Shown here one piece after another: positions 23,546 to 31,887 of a stretch of DNA of 38,911 nt. Made by a program: the position numbers and the translations under genes. This DNA comes from a virus, in IMG/VR virus record IMGVR_UViG_3300007735_000705, positions 1-38,911 of that record; one strand, given 5' to 3'. Numbering within the stretch: position 1 is the stretch's first letter; every line of letters starts with the position of its first letter. The notes below the pieces were generated by a model. That model saw nothing but the letters and a program-made list of their open reading frames with translations, was not told the origin of the DNA and did no database searches.

Positions 23546-24016
23546 TTACGAGGTCGGGCACTCAAGCTGACGCCACGCCAGCACCCAGCTACCAGCCGTG
23601 AGGTTGGCAACCGTGCCGTTGAACTCAACAATGAGGTCAACCGCAGCAGACGTGTTGTTAGCATAGCCGTTGACAACATTGGAGGTCGTCGCGGCACCCG
23701 AGTCGGTGCCAACAAAGGCATCGCCCGTGTTCCAGATAACCTGCGTCATGGCGTCAACGTCGCCGTTATCGATGAACTCGTCCGGATCAGCGGCGGTCAC
23801 ACCGAAGTCGATGGTCAGGTTGGTCGCGCCAGCCGGATCAACGACCTGATAAAGGACGGCAGTATCAATGATACCACCAGCCCCGAGCTTGCCAGCCTTG
23901 AACTGGTTCGCCGCACCGATGGTGCTAAGGAAACCAGAACGCTGAAGGTCAACGTAATCAAACGCCACCTTGTGGGTGAAGCCAGCAGCGGCTTCGTTAA
24001 TCGTGAGTTTAGCCAT
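23546..24016 (-). CDS. probable head decoration/stabilisation protein
   Basis: The 156-residue protein starts MAKLTINEAAAGFTHKVAFD and is nearly all beta strand, with AGKLGAGGIIDTAVLYQV, TIDFGVTAADPDEFIDNGD and a closing AGSWVLAWRQLECPTS. It follows the capsid gene directly and has a clear Shine-Dalgarno (TAGGAG, nine bases before the ATG), unlike most genes here, suggesting high expression. It is followed by a terminator, so the capsid and this gene form the end of one transcript. Position and beta character fit a capsid decoration or fibre protein. No family is recognised. Confidence 0.6.
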   Translation of the reverse strand: MAKLTINEAAAGFTHKVAFDYVDLQRSGFLSTIGAANQFKAGKLGAGGIIDTAVLYQVVDPAGATNLTIDFGVTAADPDEFIDNGDVDAMTQVIWNTGDAFVGTDSGAATTSNVVNGYANNTSAAVDLIVEFNGTVANLTAGSWVLAWRQLECPTS

Positions 24017-24040
24017 GTTAGTGATCTCCTAAGCTAAGGG

Positions 24041-25024
24041 TTAGCTGAGCGTGGTGATCTTACCATGCGCACCGGGATGCTTGACCAGCAGGGTCATCGC
24101 GCAGTCAACATAACCGCGCTCGCCACCACCGAGGTTCGGCAGACGGGTCGAGCCGAGCGGGATCAGTTCCGCAACACCGTAGAACTCCGGATTGACGAGA
24201 TAGCCCGTGTCCTTGTTCGTGGTGTCCGGAGCGCAATCCGGATTCATGTTCACGATGGAGACAATGCCGTGATCGGACTCATAGAGTTCGACCGACAGCT
24301 TGATCGTCGCCTCGCCGCCCTCGTAAGCCACACGGCGAACCGAGTAGTCCGAGCTACCCGACGTGCGGGCGAAGTCGCTGATGACGCGGCGCAGGGCCGT
24401 GTCAGCAACCAGCGTCAGACCATTCGACGTACCCGTAACGCGGTAGATCGAGGTGATGAGGTTGTTGAACACCGTCTCGTTGAACGTACCCGAGGCGTGG
24501 ATGGAACCAGCCGGGGTGCGGTAGGTCGCGGGAACATCCGCCGGACCAGCCGAGTCGATCCAGTCGCCAAGGCCGCGCAGGCCATAGGGCGTACCAGCAC
24601 CATCCTCAACGGAACGGTCGTTGTTGGAGATCAGGGTCGCCTCGATGTCGCGCTTGATTTCGCGGACAGCCTTGGCCTCAGCCTGAGCGATCTTGGCCGG
24701 ACCAACGCTATCGACAGCGTTCTGGAGGTCGGACACCATGTAGTCGCGGCGGAACTTCTGGATGTAGTTACCCAGACGAGCGCGGTTGGCGAACTTGTCC
24801 GTGAACACCGTGACATCGGAACCTTCCGCAACGCCCGTGGTAACGGGAGCCGAGAGGCTATCAACGGTCCACTCCACGAAGGTAGCGGACGCCTTGGACT
24901 TAGCAGCAGACGAGAGAACCGGAGTCTCCTCGGGGGCGAGGATCGTCAGGACATCGAGGAGGTCTTCGCGGTTAGAAACAGCGGAGCCGGGATTGGTCGT
25001 ATCGTAGGTATTAGAGAAAGCCAT
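24041..25024 (-). CDS. major capsid protein (DUF5309/SU10 type)
   Basis: The 327-residue protein starts MAFSNTYDTTNPGSAVSNRE and has LTILAPEETPVLSSAAKSKA, TFVEWTVDSLSAP, RARLGNYIQKFRRDYMVSD and SVGPAKIAQAEAKAVREIKR. These segments match what I recall of the DUF5309 family, now described as the SU10-type major capsid protein with the HK97 fold. It follows the scaffold gene by 12 bases. The leader (TAAACTACTACTACAATG) has no Shine-Dalgarno and is A/C rich, which is surprising for the most abundant virion protein. Confidence 0.85.
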   Translation of the reverse strand: MAFSNTYDTTNPGSAVSNREDLLDVLTILAPEETPVLSSAAKSKASATFVEWTVDSLSAPVTTGVAEGSDVTVFTDKFANRARLGNYIQKFRRDYMVSDLQNAVDSVGPAKIAQAEAKAVREIKRDIEATLISNNDRSVEDGAGTPYGLRGLGDWIDSAGPADVPATYRTPAGSIHASGTFNETVFNNLITSIYRVTGTSNGLTLVADTALRRVISDFARTSGSSDYSVRRVAYEGGEATIKLSVELYESDHGIVSIVNMNPDCAPDTTNKDTGYLVNPEFYGVAELIPLGSTRLPNLGGGERGYVDCAMTLLVKHPGAHGKITTLS

Positions 25025-25036
25025 TGTAGTAGTAGT

Positions 25037-26125
25037 TTACTTGCGTTTAGAGAGTTGTGCTGCACGAAGGGCGATGAAGTCACTTACGCTGCCAGAATCG
25101 GCCAATCGCTTAGAGACCTCCTTCACGTTGCGTTCTCCCTGAGTAGGCGTCCGATCTCCAGCCGCTACGGCGGTCGAGGGCGCACCGGGAGGGGTGAGCT
25201 TAGGAGATGGCTTGCCGTCCAACGGAATAGTCCTGCGGGCGAACATGGAGTTCGCGGCATGGGCTAGGAGATAAGGAAGCTGCGGGGCAACATCGGGTAA
25301 AGCCCGCTCCACGTCCTTAAGACGCGGATCATTCAGCATCGCAAAGAACTGGCGTTTAACGTCATTGTCTTCCTGAGTGGCAAGCCACTCAAGCTCTTTG
25401 ACCGCCTGTTGCTCAAAAGCAGAACGAAGACCCTTACGCTGTAAGATAGTTTCGATCTCCTTCTTCTGCGCCGGGAGGTACTTGTCGCGAGCCTTACGGG
25501 CGTTGCGAAGCGTCTCCTTTACCTGAGCCTTAGTCAGTTCGCGACCATCAACCGTAGCTGCGATGTCTTCGTAGCCAAGAGCTTCGGCGCGATCCAGAAC
25601 ATCCTCTGCCCACTCAACAACATCATTAACTTCTTGGGCCTTTTTGCCCAAGTCCTCAAAAGATGTAATATTTTCGTAGGGGTTGTTCTCGACCTTCGGC
25701 TCAAGGGGCTTGTTGGCCTGCTGCTGGGCCATATAGGCTTCCAGTTGCGCCGCCTTTTCTTCAGCCAGCTTTCGCTTGGCCGTAAGTTCAGCAATGCGTT
25801 TCAGCAGCCCAGACTTACCCTTCTGAGCTAGTTCTTGAATCTCCTCGTCGGAAAGCTCCGAGAGTTCGACCTGTGAAGGAACGTCCTTGCCTTGAGCATT
25901 GGCGGTAGGGGCTTGGTCGTTGCTCGCCTGCTCCTGTTCCTCCTCTGCCGCTGGCGCGGATTGGCTGGTGGGCTGAGGGCGGCTGGCGGGGTTCAACGCC
26001 CCATCCGGCTTACCTTTCAACTCACCGAGACGGCGAACCGCGTATTGGCTCGCTGTCATATTGGACTTTTCTGACTCCACCGAAGTTTTAGCGTCCCCGG
26101 CGACGGACGGTGCTTCATCTGACAT
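25037..26125 (-). CDS. scaffolding protein
   Basis: I start at MSDEAPSVAGDAKTSVESEK, since the upstream ATG would lie before the likely promoter. The 362-residue protein has a disordered, proline/alanine/glutamine-rich first 100 residues, then long charged coiled coils (LLKRIAELTAKRKLAEEKAA). It ends with a small basic helical domain (NVKEVSKRLADSGSVSDFIA, ending LSKRK). That design, with a basic C-terminal helix that binds the capsid shell, is typical of phage scaffold proteins. Its place directly before the major capsid gene agrees. Whether a protease domain exists is not apparent. Confidence 0.8.
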   Translation of the reverse strand: MSDEAPSVAGDAKTSVESEKSNMTASQYAVRRLGELKGKPDGALNPASRPQPTSQSAPAAEEEQEQASNDQAPTANAQGKDVPSQVELSELSDEEIQELAQKGKSGLLKRIAELTAKRKLAEEKAAQLEAYMAQQQANKPLEPKVENNPYENITSFEDLGKKAQEVNDVVEWAEDVLDRAEALGYEDIAATVDGRELTKAQVKETLRNARKARDKYLPAQKKEIETILQRKGLRSAFEQQAVKELEWLATQEDNDVKRQFFAMLNDPRLKDVERALPDVAPQLPYLLAHAANSMFARRTIPLDGKPSPKLTPPGAPSTAVAAGDRTPTQGERNVKEVSKRLADSGSVSDFIALRAAQLSKRK

Positions 26126-26169
26126 TGTTGGGTTTCCGCGTTTTAACGCCTTGCGTTGGCGATAGTGGG

Positions 26170-26178
26170 AATATACCA
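26170..26178 (-). promoter_or_regulatory. possible extended -10 promoter for scaffold-capsid genes
   Basis: On the minus strand TGGTATATT is an extended -10 (TGn then TATATT, five of six consensus bases). No good -35 hexamer lies upstream. It falls just after a terminator and about 45 bases before the scaffold ATG, where a promoter is needed. Confidence 0.35.
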
Positions 26179-26220
26179 CAGCACAGGGAACGAGAAATTG
26201 CGTATTAGTTATGGGATGTG

Positions 26221-26245
26221 AAAAAAGGCTTGACAGCCACTTTTT
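26221..26245 (-). terminator. terminator-like hairpin between portal and scaffold units
   Basis: On the minus strand GGCT-GTCA-AGCC is followed by TTTTTT and preceded by AAAAA and a two-base bulge, so the A- and T-runs can extend the stem. The short GC core makes it weak to moderate. It could also act on the plus strand. Confidence 0.5.
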
Positions 26246-26261
26246 CTCCCCCTTAACAATC

Positions 26262-26291
26262 CCCCTTTCTTTTAAGGGGTTTCTTTTATTT
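26262..26291 (+). terminator. plus-strand terminator-like hairpin
   Basis: CCCCTT pairs with AAGGGG over a 6-base loop and is followed on the plus strand by TTTCTTTTATTT. No plus-strand gene lies upstream, so it may stop antisense transcription or simply form structure in the minus-strand leader. Confidence 0.4.
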
Positions 26292-26301
26292 CAGTTGTTC
26301 C

Positions 26302-26355
26302 GCCGCTTGTTAAGCGGCTACGTCAGACATAACTGACGCTACAATAAGTAGCGTC
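26302..26355. other. cluster of strong and mutually exclusive hairpins
   Basis: Three perfect inverted repeats lie together: GCCGCTT/AAGCGGC (26302-26318, loop 3), CGTCAG/CTGACG (26321-26338, loop 6) and GACGCTAC/GTAGCGTC (26335-26355, loop 5). The last two share four bases, so they cannot form at the same time. The cluster begins 8 bases after the stop of the 71-residue gene. Confidence 0.7.
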
Positions 26356-26362
26356 CAATATG

Positions 26363-26578
26363 TCAGACACTACCTCTACGAGAAACAACCCTATCGTACC
26401 CACCCATGGAGAGGATGTCGTCGCATTGGAGGATACGTCCGCTAATCTGTTGGATGCGATCAGATGGGACATCATGCATCTGCTGAATCAGGGATTCACG
26501 GATAGCGTAAATCCCCTGAAGGAAATCAACGTAGGCGTCGATGTGAATGAGCGAGTCTAGGTTATCGGTCTTATTCAT
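26363..26578 (-). CDS. 71-residue protein coupled to portal
   Basis: The product begins MNKTDNLDSLIHIDAYVDFL and is mostly helical (YAIRESLIQQMHDVPSDRIQ), ending RVVSRRGSV. Its ATG overlaps the last base of the portal TAA (TAATG), and the upstream gene of the same operon reads straight into it. That supports this strand over a similar-length open frame on the plus strand. I do not recognise it; a small head-assembly partner is possible. A long structured gap follows it. Confidence 0.6.
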   Translation of the reverse strand: MNKTDNLDSLIHIDAYVDFLQGIYAIRESLIQQMHDVPSDRIQQISGRILQCDDILSMGGYDRVVSRRGSV

Positions 26579-28668
26579 TAGGCAGTCGGAGTCTGCTGCA
26601 TGGTCTGGGTGTTAGTCTGACCCATCGCGGCAGGCGCAGTACCAATACGACCAATCTGGGCGTTCTGAGCTTGCGTAAGCTGGAACTGGTACTGCTGAAC
26701 GTATTTCTGGAAACGAGCTTGGAAGGCTTGGTCGTTTTGCAGCCGCTGCATAACATCAGGCTGCTGCGTATACGACTGGATCACTTGGAGCGCGATTTGC
26801 GCTCCGTTGGGACGCGCACCGACTTCAATACCCGCGTAGATCTTAGAGAGATCATCCGTGACTTGTTTCGTGATTTGGTCCTGAGCCTGTCCTGCCGGTC
26901 GGAGAATGGCGTCAGCAACGACTGGATTAATTGCCGCAGCCCCCAACTCCAGAAGCATATCAACATCCATACGACCGTTACGGTCGAGTTGCAGAAGGTT
27001 AGCAAACTGCTGTAGCTGCGCTTCAACGCTCTCTGGATCATTTTGAAGAACGTCATAGTTGATGATGATGTCGAAGTTCTCATTCGGGTCACCCTTGTTG
27101 AAACGCTGCGGATCTGAGACGCCCGTGACACGGAAGAACACTTCGTCAGGACCGAAACGCTGGAAGCACTTGTAGGCAAGGCGCAACACGTCGCGGACGT
27201 GCGTAAGGAACTTATCAACGAAGTATTGCTGCTGAACGCTTGAGAGCGGGTTGTTGATGTCCAGTCCCAGAATCTTGTCGGCCTGCTCAAGCTGGGTTTG
27301 CTCCATCTCAACGGAGCCGGGATTGTATGGGGGCGTGGGACCAAACTGAAACTCCCCAGCGCGGCGATAAGGAATGTAACGTCCCGGTCCCCAGTCGGAT
27401 GGTGCATTGCCGACAGGGTGCATGATCGGCGGCATCGTCGCAAGGCTATTGCGATCCGTGCGGCTATCACGCTCCGTCTTCACTTGCCATTGGATGCCCT
27501 TCAGCAGTTCCGGCACCGATTGAATGTCGTAGAGACGCTTGTTGTCTTCGGATAGCTTGGTGACAACGAAGGGATAGTCCTCGTAGCCATTCAGCAATTC
27601 AAACTTCGCAAAGTCAGGAACTTCCTGCTTGCCATACACTTCACGATGGAACACCGTGCAGTAGATCCCCTCCGAGTTGTCTTCCTCGTCGATTAGTCGC
27701 TGATAGCCATAGACTACTTCATACAACTCCGACGCATCGTAGGTTACTGTGGTGTAAGTGAACTGATTGCGGCGTTCCAACCGGAGGGGGTCTCCCGCTT
27801 CTTTGCAGTTCTCGATGACATACTCCACCCAGTCGGCGTCCCAGCCCTCGGAGCTAATCTTGTTACGAAGCTCCTGAGCCGTCATTAGTGTACGCCAGAA
27901 ACAATATGGAGCACGCTGGGGGTCTGTAGCATAGGCTGGGAATAATACATCGCCATCGGGGGCTACCACTTGTACCCAAGGACGGTCAACGCTACGACGG
28001 ACAATTGGGAACTCAGCGCGGCCAGTTTTGCGCAAGTCGTTGAGGATGCGCTTGGCCTTCTTCTCGGGGATGTTGTTAAACTGCTGCTGGAGAAGCGCAA
28101 TCATCTGCGCGTCGTTCTCCTTTTCCAGAATCATCCGCACGATGTCGGGGCTAAGAGCCATCAACTGGTCGAGCGTTAGCGTCTGCTTGAACGTGCGATC
28201 CTCTCGTTGCCAGCCAACGTAGGTAACGCACAAGCCGCGCTCCAGAAGGTAGTTGGCACCCAACTCCATCTGCCGCTTAAAACCGGGGATGTAGGAAGCC
28301 ACCATCCACTTGAGGAACGCACTCACCGTGCGGGCGCGATTGAGGTCGCCCATCTCCACCGGATAGGCGCGGATATTCGCACGCACCATAGCCGACATGA
28401 ACAAAGCGATGTAACGGTTTATTCTCTCATTGATGACGTGTGCCTCGTTGTCCGCAGCACCATCCCACGGAAACGCCTCGGGGCCATGCTTGCGAAGATC
28501 GTCAGACTTCCCCGGCCAGATGTTGCGGCGATAGTCGTAGCTGTCGCGGCATTGATCGAAGTAGAACTCCAGATCGTTGGCGGTACGGTCGAAGGCATCA
28601 ACCAGAGCCTTCACATTCGGCTTCGTCGCGGCGTAAGTCAGAGCTTCGGTCGTTGATTCGGTGTCCAT
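26578..28668 (-). CDS. portal protein
   Basis: The 696-residue protein has an N-terminal helical part (YFDQCRDSYDYRRNIWPGKS; WDGAADNEAHVINERINRYI). A central wing and stem follow, with FWRTLMTAQELRNKISSEGW and QADKILGLDINNPLSSVQQQ. The C-terminal region is glutamine-rich and ends QTMQQTPTA, as in barrel- or crown-bearing portals of podoviruses. It forms the dodecameric ring for DNA packaging at the capsid vertex. It lies in the expected place after terminase and before scaffold and capsid. A short upstream gene overlaps its first 71 bases. Confidence 0.85.
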   Translation of the reverse strand: MDTESTTEALTYAATKPNVKALVDAFDRTANDLEFYFDQCRDSYDYRRNIWPGKSDDLRKHGPEAFPWDGAADNEAHVINERINRYIALFMSAMVRANIRAYPVEMGDLNRARTVSAFLKWMVASYIPGFKRQMELGANYLLERGLCVTYVGWQREDRTFKQTLTLDQLMALSPDIVRMILEKENDAQMIALLQQQFNNIPEKKAKRILNDLRKTGRAEFPIVRRSVDRPWVQVVAPDGDVLFPAYATDPQRAPYCFWRTLMTAQELRNKISSEGWDADWVEYVIENCKEAGDPLRLERRNQFTYTTVTYDASELYEVVYGYQRLIDEEDNSEGIYCTVFHREVYGKQEVPDFAKFELLNGYEDYPFVVTKLSEDNKRLYDIQSVPELLKGIQWQVKTERDSRTDRNSLATMPPIMHPVGNAPSDWGPGRYIPYRRAGEFQFGPTPPYNPGSVEMEQTQLEQADKILGLDINNPLSSVQQQYFVDKFLTHVRDVLRLAYKCFQRFGPDEVFFRVTGVSDPQRFNKGDPNENFDIIINYDVLQNDPESVEAQLQQFANLLQLDRNGRMDVDMLLELGAAAINPVVADAILRPAGQAQDQITKQVTDDLSKIYAGIEVGARPNGAQIALQVIQSYTQQPDVMQRLQNDQAFQARFQKYVQQYQFQLTQAQNAQIGRIGTAPAAMGQTNTQTMQQTPTA

Positions 28669-28867
28669 GTAGCGTGGTTCTTAGCTGATTGATGATTCTC
28701 TTGGAAGCATTTCGATCCAATCCCGTCTTATCCGACAAGGCTGTTGGCTCTAGTGGTTGGTATTTGGCGTGAAGTGTGCGGTGAAGAATCTCAAACGCGA
28801 GTAGACGATTCACCTGTTCGTCCAGCCACTCCCGATTGGATGTGGGGTCATCCTCGGAGTTCTGCAT
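28598..28867 (-). CDS. small protein with a helix-turn-helix-like segment overlapping portal
   Basis: From the ATG giving MQNSEDDPTSNREWLDEQVN the product is 89 residues. The middle contains TALSDKTGLDRNASKRIINQ, which can be read as helix-turn-helix: a short helix, a GL turn and a recognition helix. The last 24 residues overlap the portal start in another frame and look like unconstrained sequence (DRSSDLRRDEAECEGSG). It overlaps the upstream 130-residue gene by 20 bases. It could be a regulator or a terminase helper. Moderately sure it is real. Confidence 0.5.
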   Translation of the reverse strand: MQNSEDDPTSNREWLDEQVNRLLAFEILHRTLHAKYQPLEPTALSDKTGLDRNASKRIINQLRTTLHGHRINDRSSDLRRDEAECEGSG

Positions 28868-29240
28868 GGCGATAGGTGGTCGATCCGCTCGCGTCCGTAA
28901 TGGCGTCAATTACAATTCGTTTGCCGATAAGTCTACCACGGAACTTACGGCCAATCTTCACCGGGATCTTCCCGTCCTTATGCTCCAACTTTACCATCAC
29001 CCAGTCAGGGTTGCGGGCAGGGCTAAGCACCACACCGTTCAGCTTGTCTGGAACAGCCAGCGGAATCTCCAAAGCAATCTCTATTTCCGTTACTCCTTTA
29101 GGGGTGAAATAGGTGTTCTTGCCGTAGCCCGTGTAGTGCTCTCCCTTGACCAGCTTGAGGTTCTTAATTTCCAGCAGCTTGTTGACGGGAACGCCCAGCT
29201 TGTCAGCCAGCGCGATGACGGGGGTATTGATAGGTTCCAT
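28848..29240 (-). CDS. conserved-looking 130-residue protein between terL and portal
   Basis: The product starts MEPINTPVIALADKLGVPVN and has an N-terminal helical part resembling a small DNA-binding fold (VIALADKLGVPVNKLLEIKN). This is followed by beta-rich sequence with GYGKNTYFTPKGVTEIEIAL and GRKFRGRLIGKRIVIDA. Its ATG overlaps the terL TAA (TAATG), so it is coupled to the terminase. A role in packaging or in regulation of the late genes is possible. I cannot name the family. Confidence 0.65.
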   Translation of the reverse strand: MEPINTPVIALADKLGVPVNKLLEIKNLKLVKGEHYTGYGKNTYFTPKGVTEIEIALEIPLAVPDKLNGVVLSPARNPDWVMVKLEHKDGKIPVKIGRKFRGRLIGKRIVIDAITDASGSTTYRHAELRG

Positions 29241-30847
29241 TAGTATCCTCCAGATTTGCGACGATTGGTGTTAAATGCTTTCTCATCGACGTAGCGGATG
29301 CCATCAATCGCGGCATACCGGATTACGTCTACAGGGTCTTTCCACGCCTCATCAGGCCCACCCTCGGATGTGTATTCCTGTAGGGCGGTGATGATGTTCT
29401 GGCAGCGGTCAGAGATGTAGAAGTGTGGGCGGTTGACGCTATCCATCGGTGCTTTGCGATTGTAGGCCATCTTGGTCTGCAACGCCTGTAGCCCATCCTC
29501 AATGTCTAGCCCCGGCGCAGGAACAAACACTAGCCCTGCATCCGCCAAGTCCTCGATGATGGATGAAGCCCCGTTCTGCGTCTGGTACTTCGCGGCACCC
29601 AGCCGAGGGTCAATCAGCCGCTCAAAGACAGTTTCTCCTTCCTCCAAGTTACCAATCAACTCCACATAATCACGAATGCCGTAACCTAGTCCCTTAGAGC
29701 CTTCGCCGCCAATCCACTTCCCGCCATGCCACTTGGCCCAATCCCCCACGTTGACATCCGGCCATTCCCGGTAGACCCAGAATGTACCGCTCTCATCAAC
29801 GGCAATCCAAGCCATGAACCAGTTCTTTCGACCAGCGGGGTCAAGGATCATATACCGCGTAACCCCCTTGGTGGGGATCTTCTCATGCGGTACGACGTTC
29901 ACCTCTACCGAGAAGTTGGGGAACTGGGTACTCTTGCTCTTAGTCGGAACGCCGTAGGCACGGCATAATATCTCGTCCTCTGGACGGTTTTTTAGATCCT
30001 GAGCAATGCGGTCATATCCGCCAAACGGATTGTCGCGGCTATGGAAGTAGATGATGTACGCATCCCGGTTTTTAGACTCCTGCGTATACGGAACCCTGCG
30101 GTTGTCTAGAAGCTCAGCTTCCCGGCTTTCAATAGTCCGCGCACCCTCAATATAGTCACGGACCACTTCCGTATACCCATCAATAGGCGTAAACGTCACT
30201 ATCATCTTGGCGTTACGGGTGGCCAGACGAAACCGCAATGTAGCCAGAAGTTCTGGCCCGATTAGATATTCGTCGCACCATGTCCCAATATTGATCCACT
30301 TTGGATCACGGCTACCCAACTCCGCGCCTTCAAGAATCGTATCGTTGTTCAAAAACTGCGCATAGGTCTTGAAGATGATTTGGCTCAGCGACCCCGGCAG
30401 AATCAGGCTGGCCTTAGAGAACCCGTTCTTTCGCGTATACGAGACGTTCTCCTCCGTACCCAGCACCTTCCTCTTCATCTCTTCAGGAAGGGCATCGTAG
30501 ATGGCACTCTGCTGCTGGCGGATAGACACATCCGCGTTCTGGCTAAAACAGAAGATGATGGAGCCGGGATTCTCGATAGCCGCCTTTACACAGGCCCGCG
30601 CAGCGTAAGTTGTTTTACCAGAACGGTTGCCCCCGCTAATCAGGATTTCATTCCTCTGGGCTAATAGCTCATCCGCCCTATCCCAATTCGGCAGGACAAA
30701 CCCGTACCTGTACGAATCCCTCTCCGCGTTCTCAATGGCCTCATGGTAAAGCTCCCACAGCTTCACCAGCTTGGCAGGCTCCATCCGAGCCATCTCCTCC
30801 ATCGTCGGAGGCTTCAGAACGGGATGACTACGCCACGTTAAAGACAT
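29240..30847 (-). CDS. terL: terminase large subunit
   Basis: The 535-residue packaging ATPase/nuclease has a Walker A loop GGNRSGKTT (72-80), a Walker B region INIGTWCDEY with Asp192-Glu193, and a coupling motif MIVTFTPIDG (215-224). The C-terminal half has the RNase H-like nuclease start RYMILDPAGRKNWFMAWIAV with the first catalytic aspartate. A later acidic segment (IEDLADAGLVFVPAPGLDIE) is the probable region for the other acidic residues. It pumps DNA into the prohead through the portal. It follows terS by about 60 bases and is coupled to the next gene. Confidence 0.92.
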   Translation of the reverse strand: MSLTWRSHPVLKPPTMEEMARMEPAKLVKLWELYHEAIENAERDSYRYGFVLPNWDRADELLAQRNEILISGGNRSGKTTYAARACVKAAIENPGSIIFCFSQNADVSIRQQQSAIYDALPEEMKRKVLGTEENVSYTRKNGFSKASLILPGSLSQIIFKTYAQFLNNDTILEGAELGSRDPKWINIGTWCDEYLIGPELLATLRFRLATRNAKMIVTFTPIDGYTEVVRDYIEGARTIESREAELLDNRRVPYTQESKNRDAYIIYFHSRDNPFGGYDRIAQDLKNRPEDEILCRAYGVPTKSKSTQFPNFSVEVNVVPHEKIPTKGVTRYMILDPAGRKNWFMAWIAVDESGTFWVYREWPDVNVGDWAKWHGGKWIGGEGSKGLGYGIRDYVELIGNLEEGETVFERLIDPRLGAAKYQTQNGASSIIEDLADAGLVFVPAPGLDIEDGLQALQTKMAYNRKAPMDSVNRPHFYISDRCQNIITALQEYTSEGGPDEAWKDPVDVIRYAAIDGIRYVDEKAFNTNRRKSGGY

Positions 30848-30910
30848 TGCTTGGCGATATAAACCACCTTAACCCGTGTAGCCGCGCACCACCAACTCAC
30901 TATGCCATCC

Positions 30911-31468
30911 TTACTCACGGTGGTCGTCCACGTCAGCTTCGGATCCCACTCCCTCAATAATGGCTGTTTCAACTGGAATAGCCTCCTTCTGTAAAGCCGC
31001 CCGCGCCTCCTCAATAGCCTTCATAGCATCAGCCAACGTCGGCTTCCCCGTCCGATGCTCCACCACCACCTTCTGCTCCCCAAGAGCCTGCAATCCCTTA
31101 TCCACACTAATGCCATAGCTTAGCGTCAAGTCCTTCAGCGGCGTCTTCATCAAAGCCTCATCGTCCTCCATCAACATCTCCGCCTTCTTCGCCACCAACG
31201 CCCGCATTCTCTCCGCCATCTCAAAGCCGTCTAACGCAAGCTCCTTGCGCCTTACCTCCAAAGCCCGCTCATGCCGCGCCCTCAAAGCAGAAAGTGCCAC
31301 AAAGCCTATACCTGTCGTCTCCATCACCTTGGAGTAGGTTTCTCCAGCCGCCAGCATATCCAAGGCTAACGCCGCCTCTTTAGGCTTACGCTTCTCAATG
31401 TACCTGTGGTTCAAGGCCACTTGCGCCTCCCCCACACTCTCCACAATTGCTTTGGACTTCCTGCCCAT
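30911..31468 (-). CDS. terS: terminase small subunit-like protein
   Basis: The 185-residue protein has a basic start (MGRKSKAIVESVGEA) and a helix-turn-helix around residues 28-65 (KEAALALDMLAAGETYSKVM, ETTGIGFVALSALRARHERA). A helical oligomerisation part follows (RRKELALDGFEMAERMRALV), and the end is acidic (EADVDDHRE). That order, and its place directly before terL as the first gene of the late operon, fit a DNA-recognising small terminase. The packaging site (cos or pac) is expected in or near this gene or the noncoding region upstream. Confidence 0.8.
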   Translation of the reverse strand: MGRKSKAIVESVGEAQVALNHRYIEKRKPKEAALALDMLAAGETYSKVMETTGIGFVALSALRARHERALEVRRKELALDGFEMAERMRALVAKKAEMLMEDDEALMKTPLKDLTLSYGISVDKGLQALGEQKVVVEHRTGKPTLADAMKAIEEARAALQKEAIPVETAIIEGVGSEADVDDHRE

Positions 31469-31647
31469 CCCTTGTTTTAGACAAACTGTTGCAAATTAAA
31501 CAAGCCCCTTTTGTAGAAAAGTTTAAAAAATAAACCACACCTACAACCACACTACACCTACGCCCTCCCCATTTGCATATTTTTTTAAGGTGGCTTGTGG
31601 ACCTATCCAGATTCAAACACACACCAACCGAGCGACCCCCGCCCCCC

Positions 31648-31670
31648 CTATTGCAAGTGGCTGGCAATAG
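31648..31670. repeat. 7-bp inverted repeat containing TTGCAAGT
   Basis: CTATTGC and GCAATAG flank a 9-base loop. A related shorter one (CTTGC/GCAAG) occurs at 31862-31879, and both include ATTGCAAGT. Possible binding site or small hairpin. Confidence 0.55.
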
Positions 31671-31791
31671 CAAAGCAAGTGCTTACCTGTCGCTGCTGAT
31701 GGACAAACGCAACCAACCGGCAAGGCAAACGACTGGAAGGTGACAATAAGTCGCCATGCAGGAGACTAGTCTTTGTAAATTCGTGGCTAAT

Positions 31792-31811
31792 GGGGAGGGA
31801 AGGGGTTCGGG
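31792..31811 (+). other. canonical G-quadruplex motif
   Basis: Four runs of three or more G (GGGG, GGG, GGGG, GGG) are separated by loops of only 1, 2 and 3 bases on the plus strand. Such short loops favour stable folding. Confidence 0.75.
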
Positions 31812-31887
31812 CGACTGATTACGTCCATGCAATTGCTACAAGCGGACGGTTGCACCTGTCCCTTGCTTGCCATTGCAAGTTGCTGAC

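Noticed and set aside
24065-25267. 400-codon open frame on the plus strand
   Set aside because: Antisense to the capsid gene and part of the scaffold gene; arginine-rich with no recognisable pattern.
26230-26258. Plus-strand TTGACA with a 17-base spacer
   Set aside because: The -10 position reads TTAACA, a poor match, no plus-strand gene follows, and the TTGACA lies inside the terminator-like hairpin.
26360-26560. 66-codon plus-strand frame
   Set aside because: Antisense to the 71-residue gene, which has the TAATG coupling to portal that supports the minus strand.
31560-31640. tRNA-like T-arm word (GATTCAAAC) in the divergent region
   Set aside because: No matching acceptor, anticodon or T stems could be formed on either strand.
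31395-31673. 92-codon minus-strand frame upstream of terS
   Set aside because: Overlaps the terS start in another frame and is low-complexity Gly/Val/Cys sequence.
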